This document shows positions 16,443-25,885 of a DNA stretch of 64,000 bases, piece after piece. The notes below the pieces were generated by a model, which ran no database searches, was not told the DNA's origin, and worked only from the letters and a program-made list of their open reading frames with translations. Numbering within the stretch: position 1 is the stretch's first letter; the number at the start of each line of letters is the position of its first letter. Source of the stretch: Formosa sp. Hel3_A1_48 (GTDB taxonomy: Bacteria; Bacteroidota; Bacteroidia; Flavobacteriales; Flavobacteriaceae); assembly GCF_001735715.1 (NCBI RefSeq), contig NZ_CP017259.1, positions 372,001 to 436,000 of the forward strand. The letters are read 5' to 3'. Made by a program: the position numbers and the translations under genes.

Positions 16443-17678
16443 TTAATCAAATTTTATGGCCTGTACAGGGTTTATTTTTGCAATTAGATAAGAAGGAATG
16501 ACAAGGACAAGAAAACAGACTAAAAAAGTCATCAAATTCAAGCCTAATATATATGTCCAATCTATGTAAACTGGAGCTTTTGTAACATAATAAATTGACG
16601 GATCAAGCGTAATTGGGCTAAAGAACTTTTGAATAAACAAAAGGACTAATCCTATAAAATTCCCTATGATCAAACCTGAAATAGCCAAATAGCTTGCAGT
16701 GTACAAAAATACTTTTTGAATACGCCAATTGGTACATCCTAGAGCTTTTAAAATCCCTATCATTTGAGTACGCTCGAGAATCAAAACCAACAAGGCTGTA
16801 ATCATATTGATCACCCCTACTAAAATCATCATTCCAATAATACCATATGTATTTTTATCAAAGATTGAAATCCACTCAAAAATAAGCGCATATTTTTGCT
16901 TTATGGTTTCAGCATTTAAAGACGATGGTGTTTGTGCATAAACCTCCTCGCCTTTTTGATCTAAGGCCGAATAATCCTCAATAAAAACCTCAAATTGACC
17001 CACTTGATCTTTAGTCCAACGGTTGAGGCGTTGTACATGTTTTATGTCCCCGATCAAAAATGATTGGTCCAATTCTTCAAAACCAGAATTAAAAACTCCA
17101 ACAATTTCAAACTTAACAATTCTAGGAGGGCGACTTGTATCCGATTTTAAAAAGTACATTTGAAATGTTTGCCCTACAATCAAATTTAATCTACGGCTTA
17201 AATAATCTGAAATAATAACCTCCTGACTGTAGTCTTTAGAGTATAATGGTAAGCGTCCGGAAATCAAAAAATCGTCAAAATAACGCCAATTATAATCTTC
17301 ACCCACACCCTTTACAAAAAGAGCTTCAAAATCAGTTTCTGTTCTAATAATCCCAAATTTATGAGCTACAGCTTGAACGTAATCAACACCAGCTACAGAC
17401 GAAAATTTAGGATAAAATTCTTGATTTTTAGAAATGGGGATTTGAGCACCTTCTGAGATATTGGTGTCAAAATTAGAAATGGTAATATGCCCGTTGAAAG
17501 CTACCGCTTTGTCGCGAATTTTTTGCTGCAGACCTACACTAACTGCAACCGCAATAAGCATTACTACAATACTAATCACAATTGCTGCTATTCCTATTTT
17601 TATTATTGGTGCCGAAACACTACTTTTATAGGACTTTGCGCTAATGATGCGTTTTGCGATGAAAAATTCGAAATTCAA
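16443..17678 (-). CDS. ABC transporter permease, LolC/LolE-MacB-FtsX family (TTG start)
   Basis: The 411-residue permease has the four-helix MacB/LolE layout: TM1 at about 25-50, a large periplasmic domain (about 55-265), then three spans at about 275-300, 320-350 and 370-400. The segment MIGILKALGCTNWRIQKVF is the coupling-helix region typical of LolC/E. It probably works with a LolD-like ATPase encoded elsewhere to release lipoproteins toward the outer membrane. The only plausible start is TTG at 17678 (MNFEFFIAKRI): the frame has a stop codon 15 bases upstream and no ATG before it. It starts back to back with the NamZ gene. Confidence 0.88.
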   Translation of the reverse strand: MNFEFFIAKRIISAKSYKSSVSAPIIKIGIAAIVISIVVMLIAVAVSVGLQQKIRDKAVAFNGHITISNFDTNISEGAQIPISKNQEFYPKFSSVAGVDYVQAVAHKFGIIRTETDFEALFVKGVGEDYNWRYFDDFLISGRLPLYSKDYSQEVIISDYLSRRLNLIVGQTFQMYFLKSDTSRPPRIVKFEIVGVFNSGFEELDQSFLIGDIKHVQRLNRWTKDQVGQFEVFIEDYSALDQKGEEVYAQTPSSLNAETIKQKYALIFEWISIFDKNTYGIIGMMILVGVINMITALLVLILERTQMIGILKALGCTNWRIQKVFLYTASYLAISGLIIGNFIGLVLLFIQKFFSPITLDPSIYYVTKAPVYIDWTYILGLNLMTFLVCFLVLVIPSYLIAKINPVQAIKFD

Positions 17679-17686
17679 ATTAAAAA

Positions 17687-18886
17687 ATGAAATTTAAGTT
17701 TATCAAAAATACAGTTTTATTATTTGTTGTAGTACTTCTTTCCTGTGGAAACCGACCTTGTGCACAAATTCAAGAAAAAATTGTAGTTGGCGCAAATCAG
17801 CTGAACCTTTACCTTCCTTTACTAAAAGAAAAAAATGTAGGTGTTGTAGCCAATCAAACCTCAGTTATTTTTACAAATAATTCATCTGAAGCACATACGC
17901 ACTTAGTTGATTCCCTCTTAAGCCTTGGAGTCAGTATAAAAAAAGTATTTGCCCCAGAGCACGGATACCGGGGAAAAGCTGATGCAGGCGAATATGTCAA
18001 AGACGGCGTAGACATCAAAACAGGACTGCCAATTGTCTCACTTTATGGTTCAAACCGAAAACCCGACCCTGAGGCGTTAAAGGATTTAGATGTTGTTATT
18101 TTTGATGTTCAAGACGTTGGGGTGCGGTTTTACACTTTTACTTCTACCCTTCATTATGTAATGGAAACTTGTGCCGCTTTGAATATCCCTGTTTTGGTTT
18201 TGGATCGCCCAAACCCCAACAGCCATTACATTGACGGACCTATTTTAGAGCTTGAGCACAAAAGCTTTGTAGGCATGCATCCTGTTCCTGTAACACATGG
18301 AATGACCATTGGCGAATATGCAAGAATGATCAATGGAGAAGGCTGGTTGAAGGCTGGGGTTAAATGCTCGTTAAGGATCATCCCTGTGGACAATTACCAC
18401 CACAAAAAAAACTATAATTTACCTATAAAACCCTCACCGAATCTTCCGAATGGAAAAGCCATAAACTTATACCCCAGCTTGTGTTTTTTTGAAGGGACTA
18501 ACGTAAGTTCAGGTCGAGGTACAGAAACTCAATTTCAGGTTTTTGGAAGTCCATTTTTAAATCCTGAAAAATTCTCCTATCATTTTACGCCTAAACCAAA
18601 TAAAGGCGCAAAAAACCCCAAACACAAAGCTATTAAGTGTTACGGAAGGGATCTAAGGAGTTCAGAAGTTTTAGATTCAATTAACCTAACGTGGCTTATA
18701 GACGCTTATAAATACAGTAGTAAAAAAGAGGAATTTTTTAATCCATTTTTTACAAAATTAGCGGGGCAAACTAAGCTACAAGCACAAATTAAAAATGGGC
18801 TAGATGTAGCTGAAATAAGAAAGAGCTGGCAAAAAGGATTAGAAAAATTCAAAAAGATTAGAGCAAATTACCTTCTGTATCCGTAG
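17687..18886 (+). CDS. Exo-beta-N-acetylmuramidase NamZ-like lipoprotein (DUF1343, GH171)
   Basis: The 399-residue protein has an N-terminal signal with a lipobox (LLSCG near residue 20), so it is a lipoprotein. The body matches DUF1343, the family of NamZ enzymes that remove N-acetylmuramic acid from peptidoglycan ends: VGVVANQTS at about 46-54, FAPEHGYRG near 87-95, FDVQDVGVRFYTF near 141-153 and the late motif EGTNVSSGRGTETQF. It would serve cell-wall recycling. Its ATG is 8 bases from the divergent TTG start of the LolE-like gene, and its end overlaps the convergent hydroxylase gene by 29 bases. Confidence 0.9.
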   Translation: MKFKFIKNTVLLFVVVLLSCGNRPCAQIQEKIVVGANQLNLYLPLLKEKNVGVVANQTSVIFTNNSSEAHTHLVDSLLSLGVSIKKVFAPEHGYRGKADAGEYVKDGVDIKTGLPIVSLYGSNRKPDPEALKDLDVVIFDVQDVGVRFYTFTSTLHYVMETCAALNIPVLVLDRPNPNSHYIDGPILELEHKSFVGMHPVPVTHGMTIGEYARMINGEGWLKAGVKCSLRIIPVDNYHHKKNYNLPIKPSPNLPNGKAINLYPSLCFFEGTNVSSGRGTETQFQVFGSPFLNPEKFSYHFTPKPNKGAKNPKHKAIKCYGRDLRSSEVLDSINLTWLIDAYKYSSKKEEFFNPFFTKLAGQTKLQAQIKNGLDVAEIRKSWQKGLEKFKKIRANYLLYP

Positions 18887-19703
18887 TGGGCTTTCTGTAA
18901 GGCTGAAAGGGCTGTTTGAGTAAAGATTTTAAACTGCTATTTTCTTTTTCATCCGGAAATGTATCTACGCCATAAACAAGTGCATCACGATCCAAATAGC
19001 TGTAGGTGCCAAAAACACGGTCCCATATGGAAAAAATATTGCCATAATTAGAATCTGTATGAGGAAGTTTGTAATGGTGATGCGTCTTGTGCATATCAGG
19101 TGAAATCAAAATATAGCTAAGTATTAGATCTGTTTTTTTAGACAGTTTGATATTGGCATGACTGAACTGAGTTGCTACTAAAGATAGAGATTGATACAAC
19201 ATCACAATTGCTATGGGGGCTCCAATAATAAATACTCCAAAAAGCGTAAAGACATAACGAACTACACTTTCTAAAGGGTGGTGCCTGTTTGCCGTAGTTG
19301 TATCCACTTTAGGATCCGAGTGATGGACCAAGTGAATCATCCAAAGTGGTCTAATTTTATGTTCTGTAAAATGAGGAAGATAAGCGCCTATTAAATCCAT
19401 TAATAAAACCCCTAAAACAACAAATAGCCACAAAGGCATTTCTGGAAGCCAATTTAAAACTCCAAATTGATTCTCAACTACCCAATCCGATGAGTTTAGT
19501 AATAAAAATGCTAAACTGAAATTCACAACAATGGTTGTCCCAGTGAAAAATAAATTAGGTAAAGCGTGGCTCCATTTATTGTAATTGAACTTGACTAATG
19601 GTAAAGCCCCTTCCAAAATCCAAAAAAAGGTCAATCCACCAACAAGAATGATACTGCGGTGAAGCGAAGGAATAGTATCGAAATAATTAAGAATTTGTTC
19701 CAT
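18858..19703 (-). CDS. Fatty acid hydroxylase / sterol desaturase family membrane protein
   Basis: The 281-residue membrane protein has about four to six hydrophobic spans and the eight-histidine di-iron pattern of this superfamily: HFTEH and HLVHH near residues 112-126, a HANIK segment in the middle, and HKTHHHYK near 220. Members hydroxylate or desaturate lipids, ether lipids or carotenoids with oxygen. The substrate cannot be assigned. The 3' end overlaps the convergent NamZ gene by 29 bases. An unrelated short gap separates it from the YkgJ gene upstream. Confidence 0.88.
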   Translation of the reverse strand: MEQILNYFDTIPSLHRSIILVGGLTFFWILEGALPLVKFNYNKWSHALPNLFFTGTTIVVNFSLAFLLLNSSDWVVENQFGVLNWLPEMPLWLFVVLGVLLMDLIGAYLPHFTEHKIRPLWMIHLVHHSDPKVDTTTANRHHPLESVVRYVFTLFGVFIIGAPIAIVMLYQSLSLVATQFSHANIKLSKKTDLILSYILISPDMHKTHHHYKLPHTDSNYGNIFSIWDRVFGTYSYLDRDALVYGVDTFPDEKENSSLKSLLKQPFQPYRKPTTDTEGNLL

Positions 19704-19724
19704 AATTAGTTATATACAAAGATA

Positions 19725-20216
19725 CTATTTTATTTTTTTTCGCAGCGCTTCTACAATGTTGTAGGCCGCTGGACAAATCTTAACATTTTTCAATGTTAAT
19801 GAAGTAATTTGATGAAATTTCCGGCGATCAGTATGTGGAAATTCACGGCAGGCTTTCGGGCGAATGTCATAAATACTACACTTATTATCGGCTCCTAAAA
19901 AAGTACATGGTACAGATTGTAAAACATAATCGTTGTCTTCATCAATCCTTAGATAGGATTCTATGAATTTTGAAGGTTTCATTCGAAAAGATTTTGAAAT
20001 ACGCTCAATATCCTTTCCAGTAAAAAGAGGCCCTGTAGTTTTACAACAATTCGCACAATCCAAACAATTGGTTCGCATGAATTCTTGCTCATGCAAGTCC
20101 TGCATTAAGTAATCTAACTTTTTTGGGGGGTTCTTTTTTAGCTTTGAAAAGAAATTTTTGTGTGCCTTATGCTTATCTTTGGCGTGCTTAGGTAAATCAT
20201 TCAGTTGGTCTTGCAT
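19725..20216 (-). CDS. YkgJ-family cysteine cluster protein
   Basis: The 163-residue protein carries the zinc/iron-chelating cysteine pattern of the YkgJ family: CLDCANCCKTTG (about residues 51-62), then CTFLGADNKCSIYDIRPKACREFP, and a late single cysteine. The biochemical role of the family is unproven. Start choice: ATG 20216 (MQDQLNDLPK) lies four bases after a TATTTTTG -7 box at 20228-20221, while the in-frame ATG at 20231 lies upstream of that box. This implies a leaderless or nearly leaderless mRNA. A methyltransferase gene is divergent. Confidence 0.85.
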   Translation of the reverse strand: MQDQLNDLPKHAKDKHKAHKNFFSKLKKNPPKKLDYLMQDLHEQEFMRTNCLDCANCCKTTGPLFTGKDIERISKSFRMKPSKFIESYLRIDEDNDYVLQSVPCTFLGADNKCSIYDIRPKACREFPHTDRRKFHQITSLTLKNVKICPAAYNIVEALRKKIK

Positions 20217-20220
20217 AATG

Positions 20221-20228
20221 CAAAAATA
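20221..20228 (-). promoter_or_regulatory. -7 promoter box of the YkgJ-family gene
   Basis: Minus-strand TATTTTTG matches TAnnTTTG. No clear -33 TTG was found, so the match is partial. It ends four bases before ATG 20216, which would place the transcript start at or next to the start codon. Confidence 0.45.
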
Positions 20229-20245
20229 CATGAAAAATTCTCTTT

Positions 20246-20947
20246 ATGAACGACGTTTTTGGAACTGCACTTTTAGATTTTCAAACTGGAAAATGCAAAG
20301 AGGATATCCTTACTTCTACCAGTATTTCGGATGAAGAACCCCTTAGCGTTTCTTATTTGTTTCGAACTTATGATGAAATGCCCAAGCTAGAACAAACGGC
20401 CCTTGAATTGGTTAAAGGCAGTATTTTGGATATTGGCTGTGGTGCAGGAAGTCACAGTTTACATCTTAAAGCAAAAGGCTTCAAGGTAAAATCGATAGAC
20501 ATATCTCCAAAAGCTATTGAATGTTGTCAGCTCAGAGGATTAGATAATTCAGAGGTTTTAAATGTTTTAGATGAAACACAACGCTTTGATACTCTGCTGC
20601 TGTTAATGAACGGATCTGGTGTTTTCCAGTCGTTAGAAGAAACTCCAAAAGTCCTGAATCATTTAAAAAAGCTATTAAACAAAAATGGTCAAATCCTTAT
20701 TGATTCTTCAGATATCAAATACATGTTTGAAGATGATGATGGAGGGGTTTGGTTGGATACGCACAACGCATATTATGGCGAATTGGCATATACCGTTCGG
20801 TACAAAGGTAAAGAGGATTCCTTTAAGTGGATGTACCTTGATTTTGATCGATTAAAAACAGCTTGTTCAATTGTTGGTCTGGAGTGTATTAAAATCGAGG
20901 AAGGACCTCATCACGATTTTTTAGCACAAATAAAAAAAAAGGAATAG
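20246..20947 (+). CDS. Class I SAM-dependent methyltransferase
   Basis: The 233-residue protein has the Rossmann methyltransferase core: motif I ILDIGCGAGSHSLHLKAKG (about residues 60-78), motif II VKSIDISPKAIE with the acidic residue that holds the SAM ribose, and motif IV around DTLLLLMNGSGVF. The C-terminal half (WLDTHNAYYGELAYTVRYKG) is a beta-rich substrate domain seen in many Bacteroidota homologues. The substrate is unknown. It is divergent from the YkgJ gene and converges with the barrel gene with only one base between stop codons. Confidence 0.82.
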   Translation: MNDVFGTALLDFQTGKCKEDILTSTSISDEEPLSVSYLFRTYDEMPKLEQTALELVKGSILDIGCGAGSHSLHLKAKGFKVKSIDISPKAIECCQLRGLDNSEVLNVLDETQRFDTLLLLMNGSGVFQSLEETPKVLNHLKKLLNKNGQILIDSSDIKYMFEDDDGGVWLDTHNAYYGELAYTVRYKGKEDSFKWMYLDFDRLKTACSIVGLECIKIEEGPHHDFLAQIKKKE

Positions 20948-20948
20948 A

Positions 20949-22685
20949 CTAAAAATCAAACTTATAAAAAGCGCCGGCTGAAACTTGAGCTCTCTGAACA
21001 GGGAAATCCATCCAACGTTGGTAATTCCTTCCAAGAATATTATTCAATTTTAAAGTTAAAGACCACTTAGGAGTGAGGCTATAAGACGCATCGATGTTCA
21101 AATCAATAAAAGCATCTAAAGCAGTTGTTTTAGGCGATTGGTTTTCTTGAGAAATATCCGTTTTTTGAAGATCAAAACGCTTACCAAAATAATAGCCTTG
21201 AAACCCTAGATTCAAACGATTTGTAGGTTGATAACGCATTTCTAAACTAGCCTGAATCTTAGGTAAATTCCATGCCTCTTCTTCATTATCCAAACCGTAA
21301 GAACTAAAGGATGCTTTGGTCGTTATATTTAACGAGTTGTTGAATTGAAAAAAAAGTGAGCCTTGAACAGTAAGTGTTTCCATATCGTCATATACAACAC
21401 CAAAAGAATTGCCATATCTGAAGGGCTGGTTATTCAAATTTGATTGTATACCATTTTTCTGAAATAATACTGCATCATTTTGCCGCGAAAAAACAGCACT
21501 AGCATCATATGATACACTATTTGCCAACTTTCCCTTAGTCCCCACAAATAGCTTGTACGGCATAGAGGTTGGAAGAATATTTAAGGTGGGTGCAATAAAT
21601 GGATTTTCGAGATATAAATCTCTGTATGTGTTCTGGTCAAGATCTCCTTCAACTCCTGCATAGGCAATAAAAATTGAATCGACAACATCGTAACTTGTTG
21701 TTATTTTTGGATAAACATGAAGGGTCTGTTTTGATCGTTCGTTATCATCAAAATAAACGACCTTAAATCCGGCCGTGATGTTAAAACTGGAAAGATTGAA
21801 CTTGAACTTAGGAGAAAATGAAACTCCTAAATTCCCATAATCAAAAACTTGGTTTGCTGCAAAACCTTCTTTAAAACTTCCTTTTAAAAAACTCAACCCA
21901 AATTGGGTTTCCAAAGATTTGTCTAAAACCTCTAATTTAAGCTGGGTATTAAATTGTGCTCGTGATTCGTTTGAGTCATAATCATCAGAAAGGGTGTAGG
22001 CCTCGACCTCAGCGTCTTCAACAAGCCCTTGATTTAAACTCAAACTACCACTGATTTGAAAAACTGAAACAATTTGTTTAGTATCAAAGGATTCAGTAGG
22101 TGCAGTGTCAACATTTGTAGACAAGCCATACCAATGAGACATGTAGCGCTGAGCAGCAGCTCGAACGTTCCAATTTTTATTGCCTTGAGTGACATTGTAT
22201 TTCAATTGAGCGGTGTTTTCTGAAAATAGGTCATCTAAGAACAAATCTTTGATGCCCCCTTGAGAAGACTGATGACTTATATAAGCACTAATTAGTCTTC
22301 CCTTTGCTATAGATTTATTCAAAAATAAATCTCCGTTAATATTGGTATAATTCCCTACAGAAAGGGCAGCAATATTACTAAATTTTCGTTCTTTTTTGAG
22401 TTGTTCTAAGCCAATAGATTTTGATTTTGCAGGAGTAAAAATAGACGCTACAGGAAATGAAAAAATTGTATAATCTATAGACTTATTATTTAGAATTTCT
22501 TGATTTTCCAAGGAAGGTAATTGCTTTAATTTGAAAGCATCAGAGATTTTTGGAGAATAAGGCTTCACTACTCTAACCAGCTGAGGATCTAGGCTATCGT
22601 TGACGATCTGCTCTTGAGCCAAACTATGAAAAGACATCAGTAAAGCCAAAGAAAAACAAATGATATGTATGTATTTAGTTCTCAT
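20949..22685 (-). CDS. Outer-membrane beta-barrel protein paired with TPR protein
   Basis: The 578-residue protein starts at ATG 22685 with a signal peptide (hydrophobic IICFSLALLMSF, cleavage near SLAQ). The frame before it reaches 22724 but adds polar residues ahead of the signal. The mature part has alternating beta-strand patterns and ends in aromatic AGAFYKFDF, the usual outer-membrane assembly signal. It resembles proteins labelled TonB-dependent receptor, but no plug domain or clear TonB box is visible. Its start overlaps the end of the TPR gene by 11 bases, so the two form one translation-coupled unit. Substrate and role are unknown. Confidence 0.75.
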   Translation of the reverse strand: MRTKYIHIICFSLALLMSFHSLAQEQIVNDSLDPQLVRVVKPYSPKISDAFKLKQLPSLENQEILNNKSIDYTIFSFPVASIFTPAKSKSIGLEQLKKERKFSNIAALSVGNYTNINGDLFLNKSIAKGRLISAYISHQSSQGGIKDLFLDDLFSENTAQLKYNVTQGNKNWNVRAAAQRYMSHWYGLSTNVDTAPTESFDTKQIVSVFQISGSLSLNQGLVEDAEVEAYTLSDDYDSNESRAQFNTQLKLEVLDKSLETQFGLSFLKGSFKEGFAANQVFDYGNLGVSFSPKFKFNLSSFNITAGFKVVYFDDNERSKQTLHVYPKITTSYDVVDSIFIAYAGVEGDLDQNTYRDLYLENPFIAPTLNILPTSMPYKLFVGTKGKLANSVSYDASAVFSRQNDAVLFQKNGIQSNLNNQPFRYGNSFGVVYDDMETLTVQGSLFFQFNNSLNITTKASFSSYGLDNEEEAWNLPKIQASLEMRYQPTNRLNLGFQGYYFGKRFDLQKTDISQENQSPKTTALDAFIDLNIDASYSLTPKWSLTLKLNNILGRNYQRWMDFPVQRAQVSAGAFYKFDF

Positions 22686-25600
22686 TCTTATTTGTTTTGT
22701 CTTGTTGAAGTTCGATTGATGCATTAGATTTTGAAAGTTCTCGTTGATACATATCTAGTAATTGAACTGCTTCCTTAGTTAGAACATCAAAAGAAGAGAA
22801 ATTTTTAATTATATTTTCTAAGATATATGTAGCTTGAAAAGCATCATTTAGAGCATAATAATTTTTGGCCATAAGTAAAAGACCTTTAGCTGCAAAGGTT
22901 CTATTGCTCGGGTGTTGCTGAATCAGTTGTTGAATCAATTCATTGGATTCAGTAAATGCACTGTCTTTATGTTTGAAAAATGCAGCAAAATAATTTGCCT
23001 CAGCACCATAAGAAGTAGAGTTTGTCGCAGCTACATTTTCGTAAGATGTTCTCGCCAAATCGTCATTCTCCAAGCTAATAGCAGATCTTGCAGTAATGAT
23101 ATGCGCATCATTTTTTATGTATTGATCAGTGTTTGGGTTCTCTATTATGATTTGAGCATAGTTTAATGCCATAGAAAAATCCTCTTCCTCGTAAGCTATT
23201 TTCATCAAATTAGACTGAGCAAATAGAATATTTTGAGGATTTTTGGCTTCCATTTCCAAGCGGTTCAAAGCTTGCTTAGCATCCAATTTAAGTTGAAGCT
23301 TAAGCGCACAGACTTTCTGAAGTGCTTGTTCAGTAAATTCATTTTTAGATTGTTCAATAACAAACTCATAATGCGGCAATGCATTTTCTCTAAGATTTTG
23401 TTTGAAGTATAAAGCGGCTAAATAGAAATGTGCTTTTGTGATCTGGGCTGCGTTTGGAAATTTAACTATGTAGTCATTAAATAATGAAATCGCTTTATCT
23501 GCATTATTTTCCAAGTATTGTTTTTCAGCGGCTTCATAAGCAGTTCTATCCAACTCTTTATCAGAAATAGTTGCATAACTCAGGGTACCCACCCATTTTG
23601 CGTAATTATCAACATCAGCGTTATCAACATAAATTGAGCGTGCAGAACTGATGGCCTGAAAAGCCTCAGGAGTAGCAGGATATTCAGCCGCAACTCGTTT
23701 AAACACCGCCAATGCTTTTGATGTTTTGTTTATGTTGTAAAGCAACAATCCTTTGCGTAAAAGTGCCTTTGACACTAAGATACTTTTGCTGTAATCTTCT
23801 ATTACAGTTGTATACGCCTCTAGAGCTTTTTCAGTGTTTCCTAAATTATTGTATGTATTTCCCAATTCAAAATAAACCTGATCCAAATAAGAAGAACTTT
23901 TATAAGTAAAAACCTTTTTTAGGGTACTTATCTTGTCTGAAGTTTGTCCTAAAAAACCAAAACTAACTGCCGTTTGAAACATAGCATAATCCGACAATGG
24001 AGCTCTATTAGAAATCACTTTTGTATAAGCTTCAATAGCATTTTGATAGGCCTTGGTTACATAATAAGCATCTGCTAAGCGTAGTAAAGCATCATTTACA
24101 TGATTATTATTTTCTAAATCACTTGAAAGAAATGACTTAAAAGCAGCAATGGCTTTTGAGTATTTTTTTAATTTAAAATAAGCATATCCAAGGTTATAAT
24201 TCAAATACTCAAACTCTGGAGCAGTTGAACTAATGGTACTGTTTTTAAATCTCAAAAACCCATCAAGGGCGGACTCAAAGTTTAAACTTAAAAACTCAAT
24301 TTCTGCATTCCAATAGTTTGCTCTTGCTGTGATAAAAGGATCAATTCCTAGTGAAATGGCTTTTTGCAACATTGTTTGTGCTTCATCAAATACATTAGCG
24401 CTGTATAGCTCTAATGCCCTATACAAAAGAACTTTCTGATAACTGGACTTTAGCGCATTATTCATATTGGATTCCAATAGCAATAGTGCTTCTTTATAAT
24501 TTTTGGATGAGATATAGGAGTCTACCAATAAAAGTTCAATAGATTCTTTGAAAGGTGATTTTGGATAATTCTTTAAAAAATTATTTAGGACAATTGGGGT
24601 AGACAAATAAGGGTTGCCAATATCGTAACTAAGTTTTGCGTAGTTGAACCAAGCATCCTCTTTAATTTTATCATCAAAACCCATTTCCGAAGCCTTTCGA
24701 AAAGCATTCAGGGCTTGTTGTTTTTTGTCTAAATTAATGTAACTCTGTCCTAAGTGATAATATGCATTTTGAGCAACAGAATTATTACCGCCTATAATTT
24801 TGTTGAACTCACTTATTGCCTTTTCAAAATCATTTTGCTTGTAATAGGCATATCCCAACTGATAAAAATCAACATTGGTCCACCTCCCCTTATTGCCTTT
24901 ATAAGCTTTTAAATAAGGGATGGCTTTTTTATATTTCCTCAAGTTAAAATAGCTTTCCCCAATAATTTTTGACAACTCAGAAGTTTCATTTCGATCAGCG
25001 TTTTCAAGAGCCCTTTGGGCGACATCAATGGCTTTGTTAAAAGCCCCTAGTTTAAAATTCAAATCAGCCTGAAAATAATTTAATTCGTTTGAGTAGCGTT
25101 GATTATTTGAAATTTGATCTAGATATTTTGAGGCATTGTCATAATCATCCCCTTCATATGCTATAAAACCAATATAGTATTTAGCTTGTGACCCATAAAC
25201 CTCAGAAAATTCAACTTTAGAGAGATTTGTTTTCGCCTGTTTGAAATTCTTTGTTACATAATTTACGTATCCATTATTAAAATAAAACTGATCCTTTATG
25301 TCATCGTCCAAGAGCTCAGCTGACACATTCTGATACCATTTCCGAGCATAAGCATATTTTGCGTTAGCAAAGTAGTAGTTACCCGCATCAAGATAAATAG
25401 TGTTTTTTCTCGGGCTAGTGGGGTAACGTTCCAAAAAGCGTTCACAGTATTGTTCGGCTTGCTGTTGATTTAATCGAATGGCACAAACTGCATAATAATA
25501 GGCCGCATCAGATGCTATTAGTGGGGCGTTTGATTTCTGAAGGTCATCAAATAGCGCCTGTGCAGATGCATAAGCCCCTGCTTCAAAAAAAGATAAAGCA

Positions 25601-25707
25601 GTTATATATACTTTATTTGGCTGTTCATTTGCCTTCGATTTTTGAGCATTCAAAAAGAACGTAAAATAAAAAAATAAAGTAAAGAAAAAAATACTTTTGT
25701 ACTTCAT
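22675..25707 (-). CDS. Large periplasmic tetratricopeptide-repeat protein
   Basis: The 1010-residue protein begins with a signal peptide (FFFTLFFYFTFFLNAQ) and then carries TPR-type repeats nearly from residue 32 to the end, for example NDFEKAISEFNKII, KKQQALNAFRKASEMG and NTEKALEAYTTVIEDY. TPR arrays are protein-binding scaffolds, and this one should lie in the periplasm or at the outer membrane. It is the first gene of a two-gene unit with the barrel protein. A -7 box TATATTTG lies at 25738-25731. The same pairing recurs in Flavobacteriia to my knowledge, but its function is not established. Confidence 0.85.
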   Translation of the reverse strand: MKYKSIFFFTLFFYFTFFLNAQKSKANEQPNKVYITALSFFEAGAYASAQALFDDLQKSNAPLIASDAAYYYAVCAIRLNQQQAEQYCERFLERYPTSPRKNTIYLDAGNYYFANAKYAYARKWYQNVSAELLDDDIKDQFYFNNGYVNYVTKNFKQAKTNLSKVEFSEVYGSQAKYYIGFIAYEGDDYDNASKYLDQISNNQRYSNELNYFQADLNFKLGAFNKAIDVAQRALENADRNETSELSKIIGESYFNLRKYKKAIPYLKAYKGNKGRWTNVDFYQLGYAYYKQNDFEKAISEFNKIIGGNNSVAQNAYYHLGQSYINLDKKQQALNAFRKASEMGFDDKIKEDAWFNYAKLSYDIGNPYLSTPIVLNNFLKNYPKSPFKESIELLLVDSYISSKNYKEALLLLESNMNNALKSSYQKVLLYRALELYSANVFDEAQTMLQKAISLGIDPFITARANYWNAEIEFLSLNFESALDGFLRFKNSTISSTAPEFEYLNYNLGYAYFKLKKYSKAIAAFKSFLSSDLENNNHVNDALLRLADAYYVTKAYQNAIEAYTKVISNRAPLSDYAMFQTAVSFGFLGQTSDKISTLKKVFTYKSSSYLDQVYFELGNTYNNLGNTEKALEAYTTVIEDYSKSILVSKALLRKGLLLYNINKTSKALAVFKRVAAEYPATPEAFQAISSARSIYVDNADVDNYAKWVGTLSYATISDKELDRTAYEAAEKQYLENNADKAISLFNDYIVKFPNAAQITKAHFYLAALYFKQNLRENALPHYEFVIEQSKNEFTEQALQKVCALKLQLKLDAKQALNRLEMEAKNPQNILFAQSNLMKIAYEEEDFSMALNYAQIIIENPNTDQYIKNDAHIITARSAISLENDDLARTSYENVAATNSTSYGAEANYFAAFFKHKDSAFTESNELIQQLIQQHPSNRTFAAKGLLLMAKNYYALNDAFQATYILENIIKNFSSFDVLTKEAVQLLDMYQRELSKSNASIELQQDKTNKNEN

Positions 25708-25730
25708 AAGATACAGTCTTGTATAAAACT

Positions 25731-25738
25731 CAAATATA
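25731..25738 (-). promoter_or_regulatory. -7 promoter box of the TPR/barrel unit
   Basis: Minus-strand TATATTTG, an exact -7 match, 23 bases before the TPR gene start. The -33 region is only GTT-like. The 178-base gap to ftsE is otherwise AT-rich, without repeats or hairpins, and must also hold the plus-strand ftsE promoter, for which only a weak match (TACTTTTA) was seen. Confidence 0.5.
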
Positions 25739-25885
25739 GAATTTATACCATTTATAACGTTGGTTTCTAAATTAAATTATAATACAAAAAATGTATTTTA
25801 CCACAACCAAGATGTTTAATGTGACTCAAATTTGATTATTGAATTGAATAGTGATACTTTTATAAAATATTAATACTAGTTACCA

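Noticed and set aside
20949-22685. TonB-dependent receptor as the name of the barrel protein
   Set aside because: No plug domain or TonB box could be read between the signal peptide and the barrel, so the usual automatic name is not supported.
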